The notes beneath the pieces were generated by a model that had not been told where the DNA came from, ran no database searches, and saw only the letters and a program-made list of their open reading frames with translations. A stretch of DNA of 64,000 nt, from assembly GCA_007449985.2 (NCBI GenBank), contig VIIQ02000028.1, forward strand, positions 404,001 through 468,000, written 5' to 3'. This document shows positions 58,890 through 59,262 of this stretch, piece by piece; the stretch's first letter is position 1; each line of letters starts with the position of its first letter. Source of the DNA: Desmodesmus armatus (taxonomy: Eukaryota > Chlorophyta > Chlorophyceae > Sphaeropleales > Scenedesmaceae). Position numbers and translations under genes: made by a program.

Positions 58890-59262
58890 ACAGGCAGACA
58901 TGCATGGGGGCCTGGAAGTCGGTCCCTTGGTAGATGCTTGCTGGTCCTAACACAACCCTTGAGCTGCATGCGGTCGGCGAGCATCCCACAGAACTGCCCT
59001 GCAGTGACGATAGCTGGACGCATGTCATTGGGCAACAGCGGTCAAGTAGCAAACTGTATCCAGCTTCTGCGTTTACCCTCCCCTCCCGTTTGCCCGCCCT
59101 GCCCCCCCCCCTCTCGTGCAGGGACCCGGCCTGGCTGGTTCAGTCGCTGACTCACGTGTCGGTGCTTGGTGGGCTGAGCTACCAGCGGCTGGAGTTCCTG
59201 GGTGACGCCCTCATGGACCTCATTGTCAGCCTGAGACTGATGGCCATGGGACACGGCACACA
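586..59262 (+). CDS. DCL: Dicer-like ribonuclease III gene, internal part (both ends outside the window)
   Basis: Dicer proteins cut double-stranded RNA into small RNAs for silencing. The spliced exons give, in order: end of a DExD helicase lobe and helical insert, helicase C lobe (NVLIATSVGSEGMDF; QCRGRARKRGSRY), DUF283 dimerisation domain, Ala/Gln/Gly-rich platform region, PAZ (YYRLRFGVTGL; CLLPPRIE), connector, RNase IIIa (ERLEFLGDVVLK; RLADGIESLIGAF) and the first half of RNase IIIb (YQRLEFLGDALMD). Exons were joined by GT-AG sites with matching phase. Acidic catalytic residues of RNase IIIa are intact, so the protein looks active. No ATG start, DECH motif, stop codon or dsRBD lies in the window. 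Span over 58 kb, most of it repeat-filled introns. Weak points: exon 3, the 5' ends of exons 15 and 24, and the exon 27-28 junction. Confidence 0.93.
883..1075 (+). CDS. DCL: DCL exon 2: helicase insert start plus acidic tail
   Basis: Acceptor ttgtacag, donor gtgagtg. The first 25 residues contain CLEHLGPWCAAAAAYLDLL, which resembles the conserved Dicer pattern CLxxLGxWxAxxAA that opens the helical insert between the two helicase lobes. The second half is a Glu/Gln/Ala-rich low-complexity stretch ending in EEED. Phase 0 in, phase 1 out. Its 3' edge is duplicated about 210 bp downstream. Confidence 0.8.
1248..1284 (+). pseudogene. Degenerate copy of the 3' edge of exon 2
   Basis: Repeats the end of exon 2 (ggcaggagggacagg ... 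gaggacg) and its donor gtgagtg. The flanking intron is repeated too: atgtta/tgcaagtagacacag occurs at about 1138-1158 and again at about 1361-1379, so the duplicated unit is about 215 bp. Confidence 0.75.
1380..1498 (+). CDS. DCL: Possible DCL exon 3
   Basis: A missing exon is required here because exon 2 ends in phase 1 and exon 4 starts in phase 0. The segment from gtagacacag to the strong donor gtaagt has exactly that phase (2 + 117 bases) and no stop in the needed frame. The resulting peptide is rich in Trp and Cys and is not convincing. Another frame reads MELVDVCQLLTHDSGGV and looks more protein-like, but hits a stop and does not fit the phases. Treat as tentative. Confidence 0.3.
1743..1813 (+). 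CDS. DCL: DCL exon 4: helicase insert
   Basis: Acceptor gattgttcag, donor gtgaga. Only one frame is open, encoding GGDTCRVFEDEMGGSPEALL then TEL. Ends in phase 2, and the split Arg codon is completed by exon 5. Acidic, helix-prone sequence typical of the insert between Dicer helicase lobes; no specific motif. Confidence 0.7.
1814..2660 (+). other. Intron with TGCC microsatellite
   Basis: No exon seen. Bases 2567-2655 are an imperfect (TGCC)n/(CCTG)n run leading straight into the acceptor of exon 5. Confidence 0.7.
2661..2736 (+). CDS. DCL: DCL exon 5: helicase insert
   Basis: Acceptor gttgcctcag, donor gtgaga. One base completes Arg from exon 4, then the exon reads HQLGGMVQFLKLHAEQEG and LSVILTQ. 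Ends in phase 0, which fits exon 6 almost 11 kb downstream. Confidence 0.75.
7145..7194 (+). repeat. Perfect small hairpin within the intron 5 repeat
   Basis: Arms 7145-7161 (cagctgggtgaaagtgg) and 7178-7194 are perfect reverse complements of 17 bp. With one G-U pair and three A-T pairs the stem reaches about 21 bp, leaving a short loop. It is the best-paired member of the intron 5 family that I found. Confidence 0.85.
7456..7583 (+). pseudogene. Distant degenerate copy of exon 6 (5' part)
   Basis: Preceded by an intact acceptor (tttatgttcag). It reads AELDAVLTPCHEHLPAIAGA and so on to SGSQVVL then a stop, against AELDDALTPRRQDLPAIAAA ... SDPQVVE in exon 6. It lies about 6 kb upstream of the real exon, inside the repeat array. 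No matching donor; presumed dead. Confidence 0.8.
12780..13190 (+). repeat. Cluster of CTACTACCC / GGGTAGTAG palindromic mini-repeats
   Basis: Short palindromes such as ctactaccctggtagcaggg plus tagtag recur near 12800, 13060, 13106 and 13150. The block interrupts the cagctg repeat family. It could be the remains of a small inverted-repeat element; no transposase or clear target-site duplication is visible. Confidence 0.6.
13392..13510 (+). pseudogene. Tandem copy of exon 6 5' part, frameshifted
   Basis: Starts after ctgtag with gctgagctagatgatgcc, as exon 6 does, then follows exon 6 for about 110 bases. A one-base loss near the ccgccgccaag region shifts the frame to a stop (ccatag), so it cannot replace exon 6. 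Confidence 0.85.
13609..13897 (+). CDS. DCL: DCL exon 6: helicase insert
   Basis: Acceptor ctcccacacag, donor gtgggt. It encodes AELDDALTPRRQDLPAI, an Ala-rich helix, then VALLITMNVLADVLVDNKD and LKKQLMDEA. Phase 0 in, phase 1 out. This should be the helical hairpin between the Dicer helicase lobes. Its edges are copied at 7456, 13392 and 13981, the most copied exon in the window. Confidence 0.85.
13981..14118 (+). pseudogene. Tandem copy of the 3' part of exon 6
   Basis: Repeats the last 110 or so bases of exon 6 with a usable donor (gcag then gtgtgt). Aligned over the last 31 codons there are about six synonymous changes and only two replacements, both next to the donor (Met to Thr, Asp to Tyr). 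It has no acceptor of its own that I can recognise. Confidence 0.85.
14401..14507 (+). CDS. DCL: DCL exon 7: helicase insert
   Basis: Preceded by a (CTG)n tract and tgtgctgcag; donor gtgggg. Two bases complete Ala from exon 6, then GDPSSRHLEQRSSGSLQG and FAEILLRRVPFSLLEAQ. Phase 1 in, phase 0 out. Amphipathic helix ending the insert. Confidence 0.85.
14508..15481 (+). other. Intron 7 with a fragment copy of the exon 7 3' edge
   Basis: G-rich runs at 14510-14590. At about 14705-14742 the sequence gcactgtcagcctgctggag plus gcgccggtggg repeats the end of exon 7 and its donor region. Nothing else recognised. Confidence 0.65.
15482..15567 (+). CDS. DCL: DCL exon 8 (copy a): start of helicase C lobe
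   Basis: Acceptor gcacctgcag, donor gtgaga. Encodes VWPHSEAAAKVRPWHGPP and LLTDKVVKLLR, the stretch that opens the second helicase lobe of Dicers (P-L-x-T-x-K-V-x-x-L). Phase 0 in, phase 2 out (86 nt). Two further full-length copies follow. Copy a has the only good acceptor of the three. Confidence 0.88.
15593..15690 (+). repeat. Dispersed repeat (TGTGTCGACAGAGAG ... CCGACAAGGATAGTC)
   Basis: The motif gtgtcgacagagagactg followed by atgcgtgcacatgcatg recurs at about 57175-57225 (+) and, inverted, at about 59468-59512. Its second part, ccgacaaggatagtc plus a further 40 bases, recurs at about 27488-27535. This looks like fragments of one mobile family; no coding capacity is visible. Confidence 0.6.
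15839..15924 (+). CDS. DCL: DCL exon 8 copy b (possible alternative exon)
   Basis: Same 86-nt length as copy a and fully open. The peptide differs by a single residue (Lys to Gln in EAAAKVRP), while about six other base changes are synonymous. Donor gtgtgt is usable; the acceptor ggtag follows a purine-rich stretch and looks weak. Because 86 is not a multiple of three, including two copies together would break the frame. Confidence 0.55.
16077..16162 (+). CDS. DCL: DCL exon 8 copy c (possible alternative exon or relic)
   Basis: Encodes exactly the peptide of copy a although eight bases differ, all at synonymous positions. Donor gtgagg is good. The acceptor AG is replaced by GG exactly at the border (ggaggagg then gtgtgg), so direct use would need a shifted site. 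Either a recently disabled alternative exon or one kept identical in protein by gene conversion. Confidence 0.5.
16559..16676. repeat. 118-bp perfect palindrome
   Basis: Arms 16559-16617 and 16618-16676 are exact reverse complements with no spacer (centre cac|gtg). After a short mismatch on the left side (about 8 extra bases), the arms resume for 17 more bp: catgcagctgcaggttt on the left, aaacctgcagctgcatg on the right. It sits inside the intron 8 repeat array. Confidence 0.95.
19204..19652. mobile_element. Small AT-richer element with 17-bp terminal inverted repeats (MITE-like)
   Basis: The left end ggccccatttttggaca (19204-19220) and right end tgtccaaaaatagggcc (19636-19652) are inverted repeats with one mismatch. 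The interior is AT-richer than its surroundings and lacks the intron 8 repeat unit. A second, similar inverted pair follows (cggtttttggaca about 19658-19670 and tgtccaaaaatcgg about 19788-19801), so two elements may be nested or adjacent. No transposase reading frame; no clear target-site duplication. Confidence 0.6.
21626..21652 (+). pseudogene. Copy of the 5' edge of exon 9
   Basis: The sequence ccctgcag then gttgctggagagtgaccgtc repeats the acceptor and first 8-9 codons of exon 9 (LLESDRQ), with two synonymous changes, 131 bp upstream of the real acceptor. After Gln the similarity stops. Confidence 0.85.
21757..21889 (+). CDS. DCL: DCL exon 9: helicase C lobe, motif W-x-x-x-VFV
   Basis: Acceptor catccctgcag, donor gtacga. 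One base completes Arg from exon 8, then LLESDRQRCLRDEAARE, an Ala-rich turn and EGWWASMVFVDTK. The last motif matches the first strand of the Dicer helicase C lobe (W-x-x-I/M-V/I-F-V). Phase 2 in, phase 0 out. Confidence 0.92.
21890..23663 (+). other. Intron 9
   Basis: Contains poly-G runs near 21908 and 23050 and a long imperfect hairpin at 21951-22042 (cacagcccaac ... gttgggctgtg with cttggcttttgaag / ttcagaagccaaaag inside). No exon that fits the phase 0 to phase 0 junction was found, and exon 9 joins exon 10 directly in known Dicer order. Confidence 0.65.
23664..23789 (+). CDS. DCL: DCL exon 10: helicase C lobe
   Basis: Acceptor ctccatcgcag, donor gtgcac. Encodes LSALVLSKLLSSLPSMRRQL followed by RSGYLLGD, then SLTMNNK. 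This matches the Dicer helicase C helix (A-x-x-L-x-x-L-L) and the following G-D/S turn. 126 nt, phase 0 at both ends. Confidence 0.93.
24018..24143 (+). CDS. DCL: DCL exon 11: helicase motifs IV-V
   Basis: Acceptor catgtgtgcag, donor gtacgc. Encodes QQALVVQGFRSSTINVLIAT then SVGSEGMDFRQCQLVVAFDP and PK. The segment NVLIATSVGSEGMDF is helicase motif V as in Dicers (xVLIATxVxEEGLDI), with Ser-Glu in place of Glu-Glu. 126 nt, phase 0 at both ends. Confidence 0.96.
24144..24474 (+). other. Intron 11
   Basis: Poly-G run near 24211 and a (CTG)n tract just before the acceptor of exon 12. A short open stretch after ttctcag at 24295 was considered and rejected as an exon. Confidence 0.7.
24475..24581 (+). 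CDS. DCL: DCL exon 12: helicase motif VI
   Basis: Acceptor tgctgcttcag, donor gtgagc. Encodes DVTSYIQCRGRARKRGSRY and CFMQAEE, then TPHSIQHII. QCRGRARKRGSRY is helicase motif VI (Q-S/C-R-G-R-A-R), holding the arginines that contact ATP. Phase 0 in, phase 2 out. Confidence 0.96.
24582..25963 (+). other. Intron 12
   Basis: No exon found. Holds poly-G runs at about 24970, 25420 and 25601, the last 20 nt or so. Nothing else recognised. Confidence 0.6.
25964..26043 (+). CDS. DCL: DCL exon 13: helix after helicase
   Basis: Acceptor ttcctgcctgcag, donor gtgggg. One base completes Met from exon 12, then AADQLELQAMEVAAANRTML and AANTDK. This matches the E-x-x-M-x-x helix that follows motif VI in Dicers. 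Phase 2 in, phase 1 out. Confidence 0.85.
27953..28007. repeat. Hairpin with nested stem
   Basis: Outer arms 27954-27965 (gtgtacctgcag) and 27995-28006 are perfect reverse complements. An inner stem tcactgc / gcagtga adds to it, giving a 55-nt two-part hairpin. Confidence 0.8.
29698..29729. repeat. Two overlapping perfect palindromes
   Basis: atgcagtcgactgcat (29698-29713) and atcggtgacgtcaccgat (29712-29729) are perfect palindromes sharing two bases. The second contains TGACGTCA. The related copy at about 30550 lacks both, so they arose or were lost after the local duplication. Confidence 0.85.
30928..31093 (+). repeat. Direct repeat pair in intron 13
   Basis: ggctttcacggatggctgtg (about 30929) and ggctttcagggatggctttg (about 31067), both followed by cggtaca, repeat at a distance of about 138 bp in an AT-richer stretch. 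Confidence 0.7.
32990..33087 (+). CDS. DCL: DCL exon 14: acidic linker
   Basis: Acceptor ctcgcccaccag, donor gtgtgc. Two bases complete Gly from exon 13, then ESPCPLAAESSSSEDEI and AMRQPRRERGIAVLK. Ser/Glu-rich linker between the helicase and DUF283, as in other Dicers. Phase 1 in, phase 0 out; the phase match across a 7 kb intron supports it. Confidence 0.7.
33250..33412 (+). pseudogene. Two decoy copies of the exon 15 acceptor region
   Basis: cccctaggcgaggcaggtgt (AG at 33261) and ccccctaggtgagccaggtc (AG at 33387) resemble the exon 15 border ccccccaggtgagccaggtc (AG at 33528). Similarity extends only about 20-30 bases past the acceptor, so they are edge duplications, not exons. Confidence 0.75.
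33535..33677 (+). CDS. DCL: DCL exon 15: start of DUF283 dimerisation domain
   Basis: Encodes an acidic lead-in (APEEEDTATRL) and then TPCGAAVTIRLAQKMLADYC and GKLPGADR, the start of the Dicer dimerisation fold (T-G-A-x-V ... Y-C-x-x-L-P). Donor gtgtgg, phase 2 out. The 5' border is uncertain: the nearest AG (start 33530) would need phase 1, whereas the AG five bases later (start 33535) fits phase 0 from exon 14. Confidence 0.82.
33885..33996 (+). CDS. DCL: DCL exon 16: DUF283 middle
   Basis: Acceptor ccccgtgcag, donor gtgcgt. One base completes Arg, then ATILQPYYSTRAVAGDGGAK and AFVSTVYLPSNCGIPSK, matching the beta-sheet part of DUF283 (Y/F-x-x-x-V-x-L-P). Phase 2 in, phase 0 out. Confidence 0.92.
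34284..34428 (+). CDS. DCL: DCL exon 17: DUF283 end
   Basis: Acceptor cgctcctcag, donor gtgagc. Encodes SKASKQGAALHALRLLYQAG and KLNDHLQPVW, the conserved helix of DUF283 (S-K-x-x-A-K-x-x-A-A-x-x-A-x-x-x-L-x-x-x-G-x-L-x-D-x-L-x-P). Phase 0 in, phase 1 out. Confidence 0.95.
34452..34478 (+). repeat. Interstitial telomere-like repeat (TTTAGGG)n
   Basis: tttaaggtttagggtttagg and the next 7 bases contain three to four TTTAGGG-type units, 24 bases downstream of the exon 17 donor. TTTAGGG is the plant-type telomere repeat, also found in several green algae. A single short copy; similar gggtttagggtta occurs near 18690. Confidence 0.75.
34600..34698 (+). repeat. 10-bp minisatellite (TGGTGAGGAA)n
   Basis: About nine units of tggtgaggaa, some shortened to tgaggaa or interrupted by gtggtgtgtg. 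Each unit contains GGTGAG, which resembles a splice donor; the real donor of exon 17 is 170 bp upstream. Confidence 0.9.
35049..35584 (+). CDS. DCL: DCL exon 18: platform region with polyGln insert
   Basis: Acceptor gtgctttgcttcag, donor gtgagt. Two bases complete Glu, then EATPQAICNIRLRRPFQP, a Gln run (35131-35168), MITLHLHTFVYGRP, a Ser/Gly/Ala-rich insert and CFGVLLWEPLHMADLMQWPV then WIEKQLYI. Order and beta-strand pattern fit the Dicer region between DUF283 and PAZ, with low-complexity insertions. Phase 1 in, phase 0 out. Confidence 0.85.
35750..35832 (+). pseudogene. Copy of the 3' edge of exon 18
   Basis: Repeats the last 25 codons of exon 18, reading WESLHMVDGMQRYVWIQTQL then YI against WEPLHMADLMQWPVWIEKQL then YI. 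The donor region has changed to acaagt, losing the GT. It starts about 240 bp after the original. Confidence 0.9.
37025..37055. repeat. 31-bp near-perfect palindrome
   Basis: Arms tgcaggttgcaccta and taggtgcaacctgca, 15 bp each, flank a single central C. Lies in intron 18. Confidence 0.9.
37776..37870 (+). repeat. Dispersed repeat, copy 1
   Basis: ggccctctgggcgccctcat and cttggctcgctggcc recur at 44393-44440 as ggccctctgggcacccccat and cctggctcgttggc, followed in both by gggact and ttgtc. Function unknown. Confidence 0.65.
41066..41905 (+). other. Unidentified open stretches in intron 18
   Basis: Overlapping open frames (41066-41431, 41484-41684, 41603-41905) lie in AT-richer sequence without the intron 18 repeat. 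The first encodes an Ala-rich start and a Gln run (41280-41310) with KIQLKSLCLRHAHPQLTDC at its end. No family recognised. Perhaps the remains of an inserted element; codon use and splice sites do not link it to DCL. Confidence 0.3.
42064..42177 (+). CDS. DCL: DCL exon 19: platform
   Basis: Acceptor ttttccccactgcag, donor gtaagc. Encodes MDVVYEGPRELSESQVSTLL and GYQNPLNKLVNWNITRTK, 114 nt, phase 0 at both ends, joining exon 18 (LYI) across 6.5 kb. Similar to the Dicer helix before the platform strands. Its Met is internal. Confidence 0.88.
42406..43252 (+). CDS. DCL: DCL exon 20: platform strands with large low-complexity insert
   Basis: Preceded by a CTG-rich tract and tgctgcag; donor gtaggg. 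Starts WLKTARAEEAAVIAEAP and LKVQLLVQPD, then about 90 residues of Ala/Gln/Glu/Pro-rich sequence, then PLAFKPRLLEELVRFKRINW, a Gly/Ser/Asn-rich stretch, a Gln run and WQPPGSISYLIVPLKDA. The last motif matches the Dicer strand Y-L-x-x-P-L before the platform ends. Open for 847 nt, phase 0 in, phase 1 out. The unstructured inserts make it far longer than the usual Dicer segment. Confidence 0.88.
43513..43736 (+). CDS. DCL: DCL exon 21: platform to PAZ
   Basis: Acceptor tctgtactgcag, donor gtaatc. Two bases complete Gly, then LSPSCRPTIDWAKVRHMGGG, a Leu/Gln/Pro-rich stretch and VVEGVYAAAAAAGGPPPLQ. The I-D-W-x-x-V motif is the Dicer element just before PAZ. Phase 1 in, phase 0 out. Confidence 0.88.
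43936..44020 (+). pseudogene. In-frame copy of the exon 22 5' part
   Basis: After tcctttcag the segment reads AATMTPLPPELSPEAVNKLE then ATLRGRI, matching GAATMTPLPPELRPDAVSKL and EAALRGRI of exon 22, 141 bp downstream. It has no donor, but 141 is a multiple of three and the intervening 56 bases are open, so choosing this acceptor would add 47 residues instead of breaking the frame. Confidence 0.8.
44077..44250 (+). CDS. DCL: DCL exon 22: PAZ domain start
   Basis: Acceptor ttttttctgttcag, donor gtacgc. Encodes GAATMTPLPPELRPDAVSKL, EAALRGRILVAGHSSQVYSA and LGVAAGLTPALASAQLLQ. The stretch R-I-L-V-A-G-H-S-S-Q-V-Y followed by G-L-T-P fits the first PAZ strands of Dicers. Phase 0 at both ends. 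Confidence 0.88.
44388..44475 (+). repeat. Dispersed repeat, copy 2
   Basis: Second copy of the element at 37776, inside intron 22. It ends just before the exon 23 acceptor. Confidence 0.6.
44498..44833 (+). CDS. DCL: DCL exon 23: PAZ domain core
   Basis: Acceptor gctggtgcag (the nearer ctgcag seven bases upstream of the gctggtgcag AG gives the wrong phase), donor gtcagt. Encodes RYGMAGSAAAAAGLQG, then DEYYRLRFGVTGLRPDVPML and DCCLLPPRIE. The Y-Y/F-x-x-x-F/Y-G motif, P-M-L and L-x-P-P are PAZ signatures that bind the 3' end of the RNA. 112 codons, phase 0 at both ends. The last third uses more A and G in codon third positions than the rest. Confidence 0.93.
44911..45306 (+). CDS. DCL: DCL exon 24: connector with GlySer/polyGln insert
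   Basis: Open from 44869 to 45306 in a frame different from exon 23, so a short intron must lie between. Acceptors that fit the phase exist at 44911 and 44932; a (CTG)n tract precedes them as for other exons here. Encodes a Gly/Ser stretch, GPADGITPDKRRLVVSQQQQ, an Ala run and LTQTQLDEAGKRLAAMSSSA then RRK. Donor gtgagc, phase 0 out. Low-complexity insertion next to the connector helix; 5' border not settled. Confidence 0.65.
45574..45702 (+). CDS. DCL: DCL exon 25: post-PAZ connector
   Basis: Acceptor cgccgccag, donor gtgagg. Encodes AWAAHRVMFLPLELGWVLPV and TAPEWSQLQLVPNIVYRIDS then MLQ. The pattern L-V-P-x-I-V-Y-R-I-D-x-x-L matches the Dicer connector helix (L-P-x-I-x-x-R-L/I-E/D-x-x-L) leading to RNase IIIa. 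43 codons, phase 0 at both ends. Confidence 0.93.
45779..45820. repeat. 18-bp perfect hairpin in intron 25
   Basis: cagctgtggtcgcctgca (45779-45796) and its exact reverse complement (45803-45820) around a 6-nt loop, 77 bases after the exon 25 donor. Confidence 0.95.
46042..46107 (+). CDS. DCL: DCL exon 26: end of connector
   Basis: Acceptor ttccctgctttag, donor gttcgg. Encodes ASSMHRQLSELMRGGGPKAA then TQ, 66 nt, phase 0 at both ends. It continues the helix of exon 25. Short, and supported mainly by splice sites and phase. Confidence 0.7.
51090..51990 (+). other. Non-repeat insert in the intron 26 array
   Basis: About 0.9 kb lacking the hairpin unit and the poly-purine spacers, with more balanced base composition and several overlapping short open frames (51139-51372, 51248-51565, 51445-51903). 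None is recognised. It could be an inserted element or unrelated unique sequence; ends are not marked by clear inverted repeats. Confidence 0.45.
53450..53497 (+). pseudogene. Copy of the 5' edge of exon 27
   Basis: Reads VFNDPLPLEPDDEATAL against VFNYPLPPEPDDEATAN of exon 27, 141 bp downstream. The acceptor has become gcaaaat, so it has lost its AG. The pyrimidine-rich tract before it is also duplicated. Confidence 0.9.
53591..54628 (+). CDS. DCL: DCL exon 27: RNase IIIa first half with Ala/Asn repeat insert
   Basis: Acceptor acccccccctccttcag, donor gtgagt. Starts VFNYPLPPEPDDEATANEMG, then about 230 residues of Ala/Gln/Asn-rich sequence, a basic stretch (KKSKPSAT), then LPSRSLVLMALTCASCHEAF and DFERLEFLGDVVLKALAAHV then MLG. 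ERLEFLGD is the RNase III signature with the metal-binding Glu and Asp present. Within the insert, 53976-54190 holds four near-identical tandem units. 346 codons, phase 0 at both ends. The insert separates the first helix of RNase IIIa from its catalytic motif. Confidence 0.95.
53976..54190 (+). repeat. Coding minisatellite: four units of about 57 bp
   Basis: Each unit is a (GCA)n run followed by gctaatggtgtggctgccaa and tggtgctacaccgcca, encoding poly-Ala then NGVAANGATPP. Units begin near 53976, 54031, 54091 and 54148 and differ chiefly in the number of GCA codons, always in frame. The last unit diverges into ERKRVRG. Confidence 0.93.
54629..56330 (+). other. Intron 27 with serial copies of the exon 27 3' edge
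   Basis: The exon end (gttcctgggggatgtggtgc, ggcagcacatgtcatgctgg, gtgagt) recurs in decaying form at 54691-54750, 54832-54893, about 55005-55046 and about 55148-55172. At 55490-55575 a 38-bp tandem pair (ggtggctcatggacggtgtc ...) occurs. No further exon identified, although the phase at exon 28 is easier to explain if none exists. Confidence 0.75.
56331..57081 (+). CDS. DCL: DCL exon 28: RNase IIIa second half
   Basis: Acceptor atccgccccacag, donor gtgtgt. Contains ANEGELSVAKAQVVRNVRLA, FDNWLWTPNGCDSA and KRLADGIESLIGAFYLTGAA; the last holds the second pair of metal-binding acids (Asp, Glu) of RNase IIIa. Then a Gly/Ala-rich insert and VPALLDAASWVWHRVSQPGL and CEVLEVLPT. The first 67 codons contain an earlier degenerate copy (GMPPDANEGELLVAKAVVRN) and proline-rich sequence; phase from exon 27 fits only this earlier acceptor, not the one at 56533. 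Phase 0 in, phase 1 out. Confidence 0.85.
57082..58520 (+). other. Intron 28 with copies of the exon 28 3' edge
   Basis: gtgtgaggtgctggaggtgc then tgccaacag recurs at 57389-57421, and gcaaggtgcttcaagagctg then ctaacag at 57546-57572. The dispersed TGTGTC-ACAGAGAG repeat lies at 57175-57225, and a tRNA-like stretch at 57840-57925 (listed separately). The part 57.93-58.42 kb is AT-richer with nothing recognised. Confidence 0.7.
57840..57925 (-). ncRNA. tRNA-like sequence with A and B boxes (SINE head or tRNA relic)
   Basis: On the minus strand, TGGCGGAGCTGG (57917-57906) fits the RNA polymerase III A box and GGTTCGACTCC (57862-57852) fits the B box, 43 bases apart, which is close to tRNA spacing. 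The T-stem and acceptor stem do not pair well, so it is not an intact tRNA. A tRNA-derived short interspersed element is the likeliest reading. Confidence 0.4.
58521..58722 (+). CDS. DCL: DCL exon 29: linker between RNase IIIa and IIIb
   Basis: Acceptor ctccccctgccag, donor gtaggg. Two bases complete Gly from exon 28, then SLELIRRSPMGSGPTTDRPA, an Ala/Gly run, LSRQLADKLSGKMSSLLGG and PFPYTFR. The end (F-x-Y-x-F-R) is the start of RNase IIIb. Phase 1 in, phase 2 out. Confidence 0.88.
58723..59121 (+). other. Intron 29 with (GGCA)n microsatellite
   Basis: Holds about 13 units of GGCA/AGGC at 58847-58900 and a tandem ggagggaggggttgga pair just before it. No coding segment. Confidence 0.85.
59122..59262 (+). 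CDS. DCL: DCL exon 30: RNase IIIb first half
   Basis: Acceptor ctctcgtgcag, donor gtgagt. One base completes Arg, then DPAWLVQSLTHVSVLGGLS and YQRLEFLGDALMDLIVSLRL, then MAMGHGT. L-T-H-x-S and YQRLEFLGDAxMD are RNase IIIb signatures; Gln before R-L-E-F is normal for Dicer IIIb. Phase 2 in, phase 2 out. The remaining RNase IIIb motifs (K-x-x-A-D-x-x-E) and any dsRBD were not found before the window ends. Confidence 0.95.
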
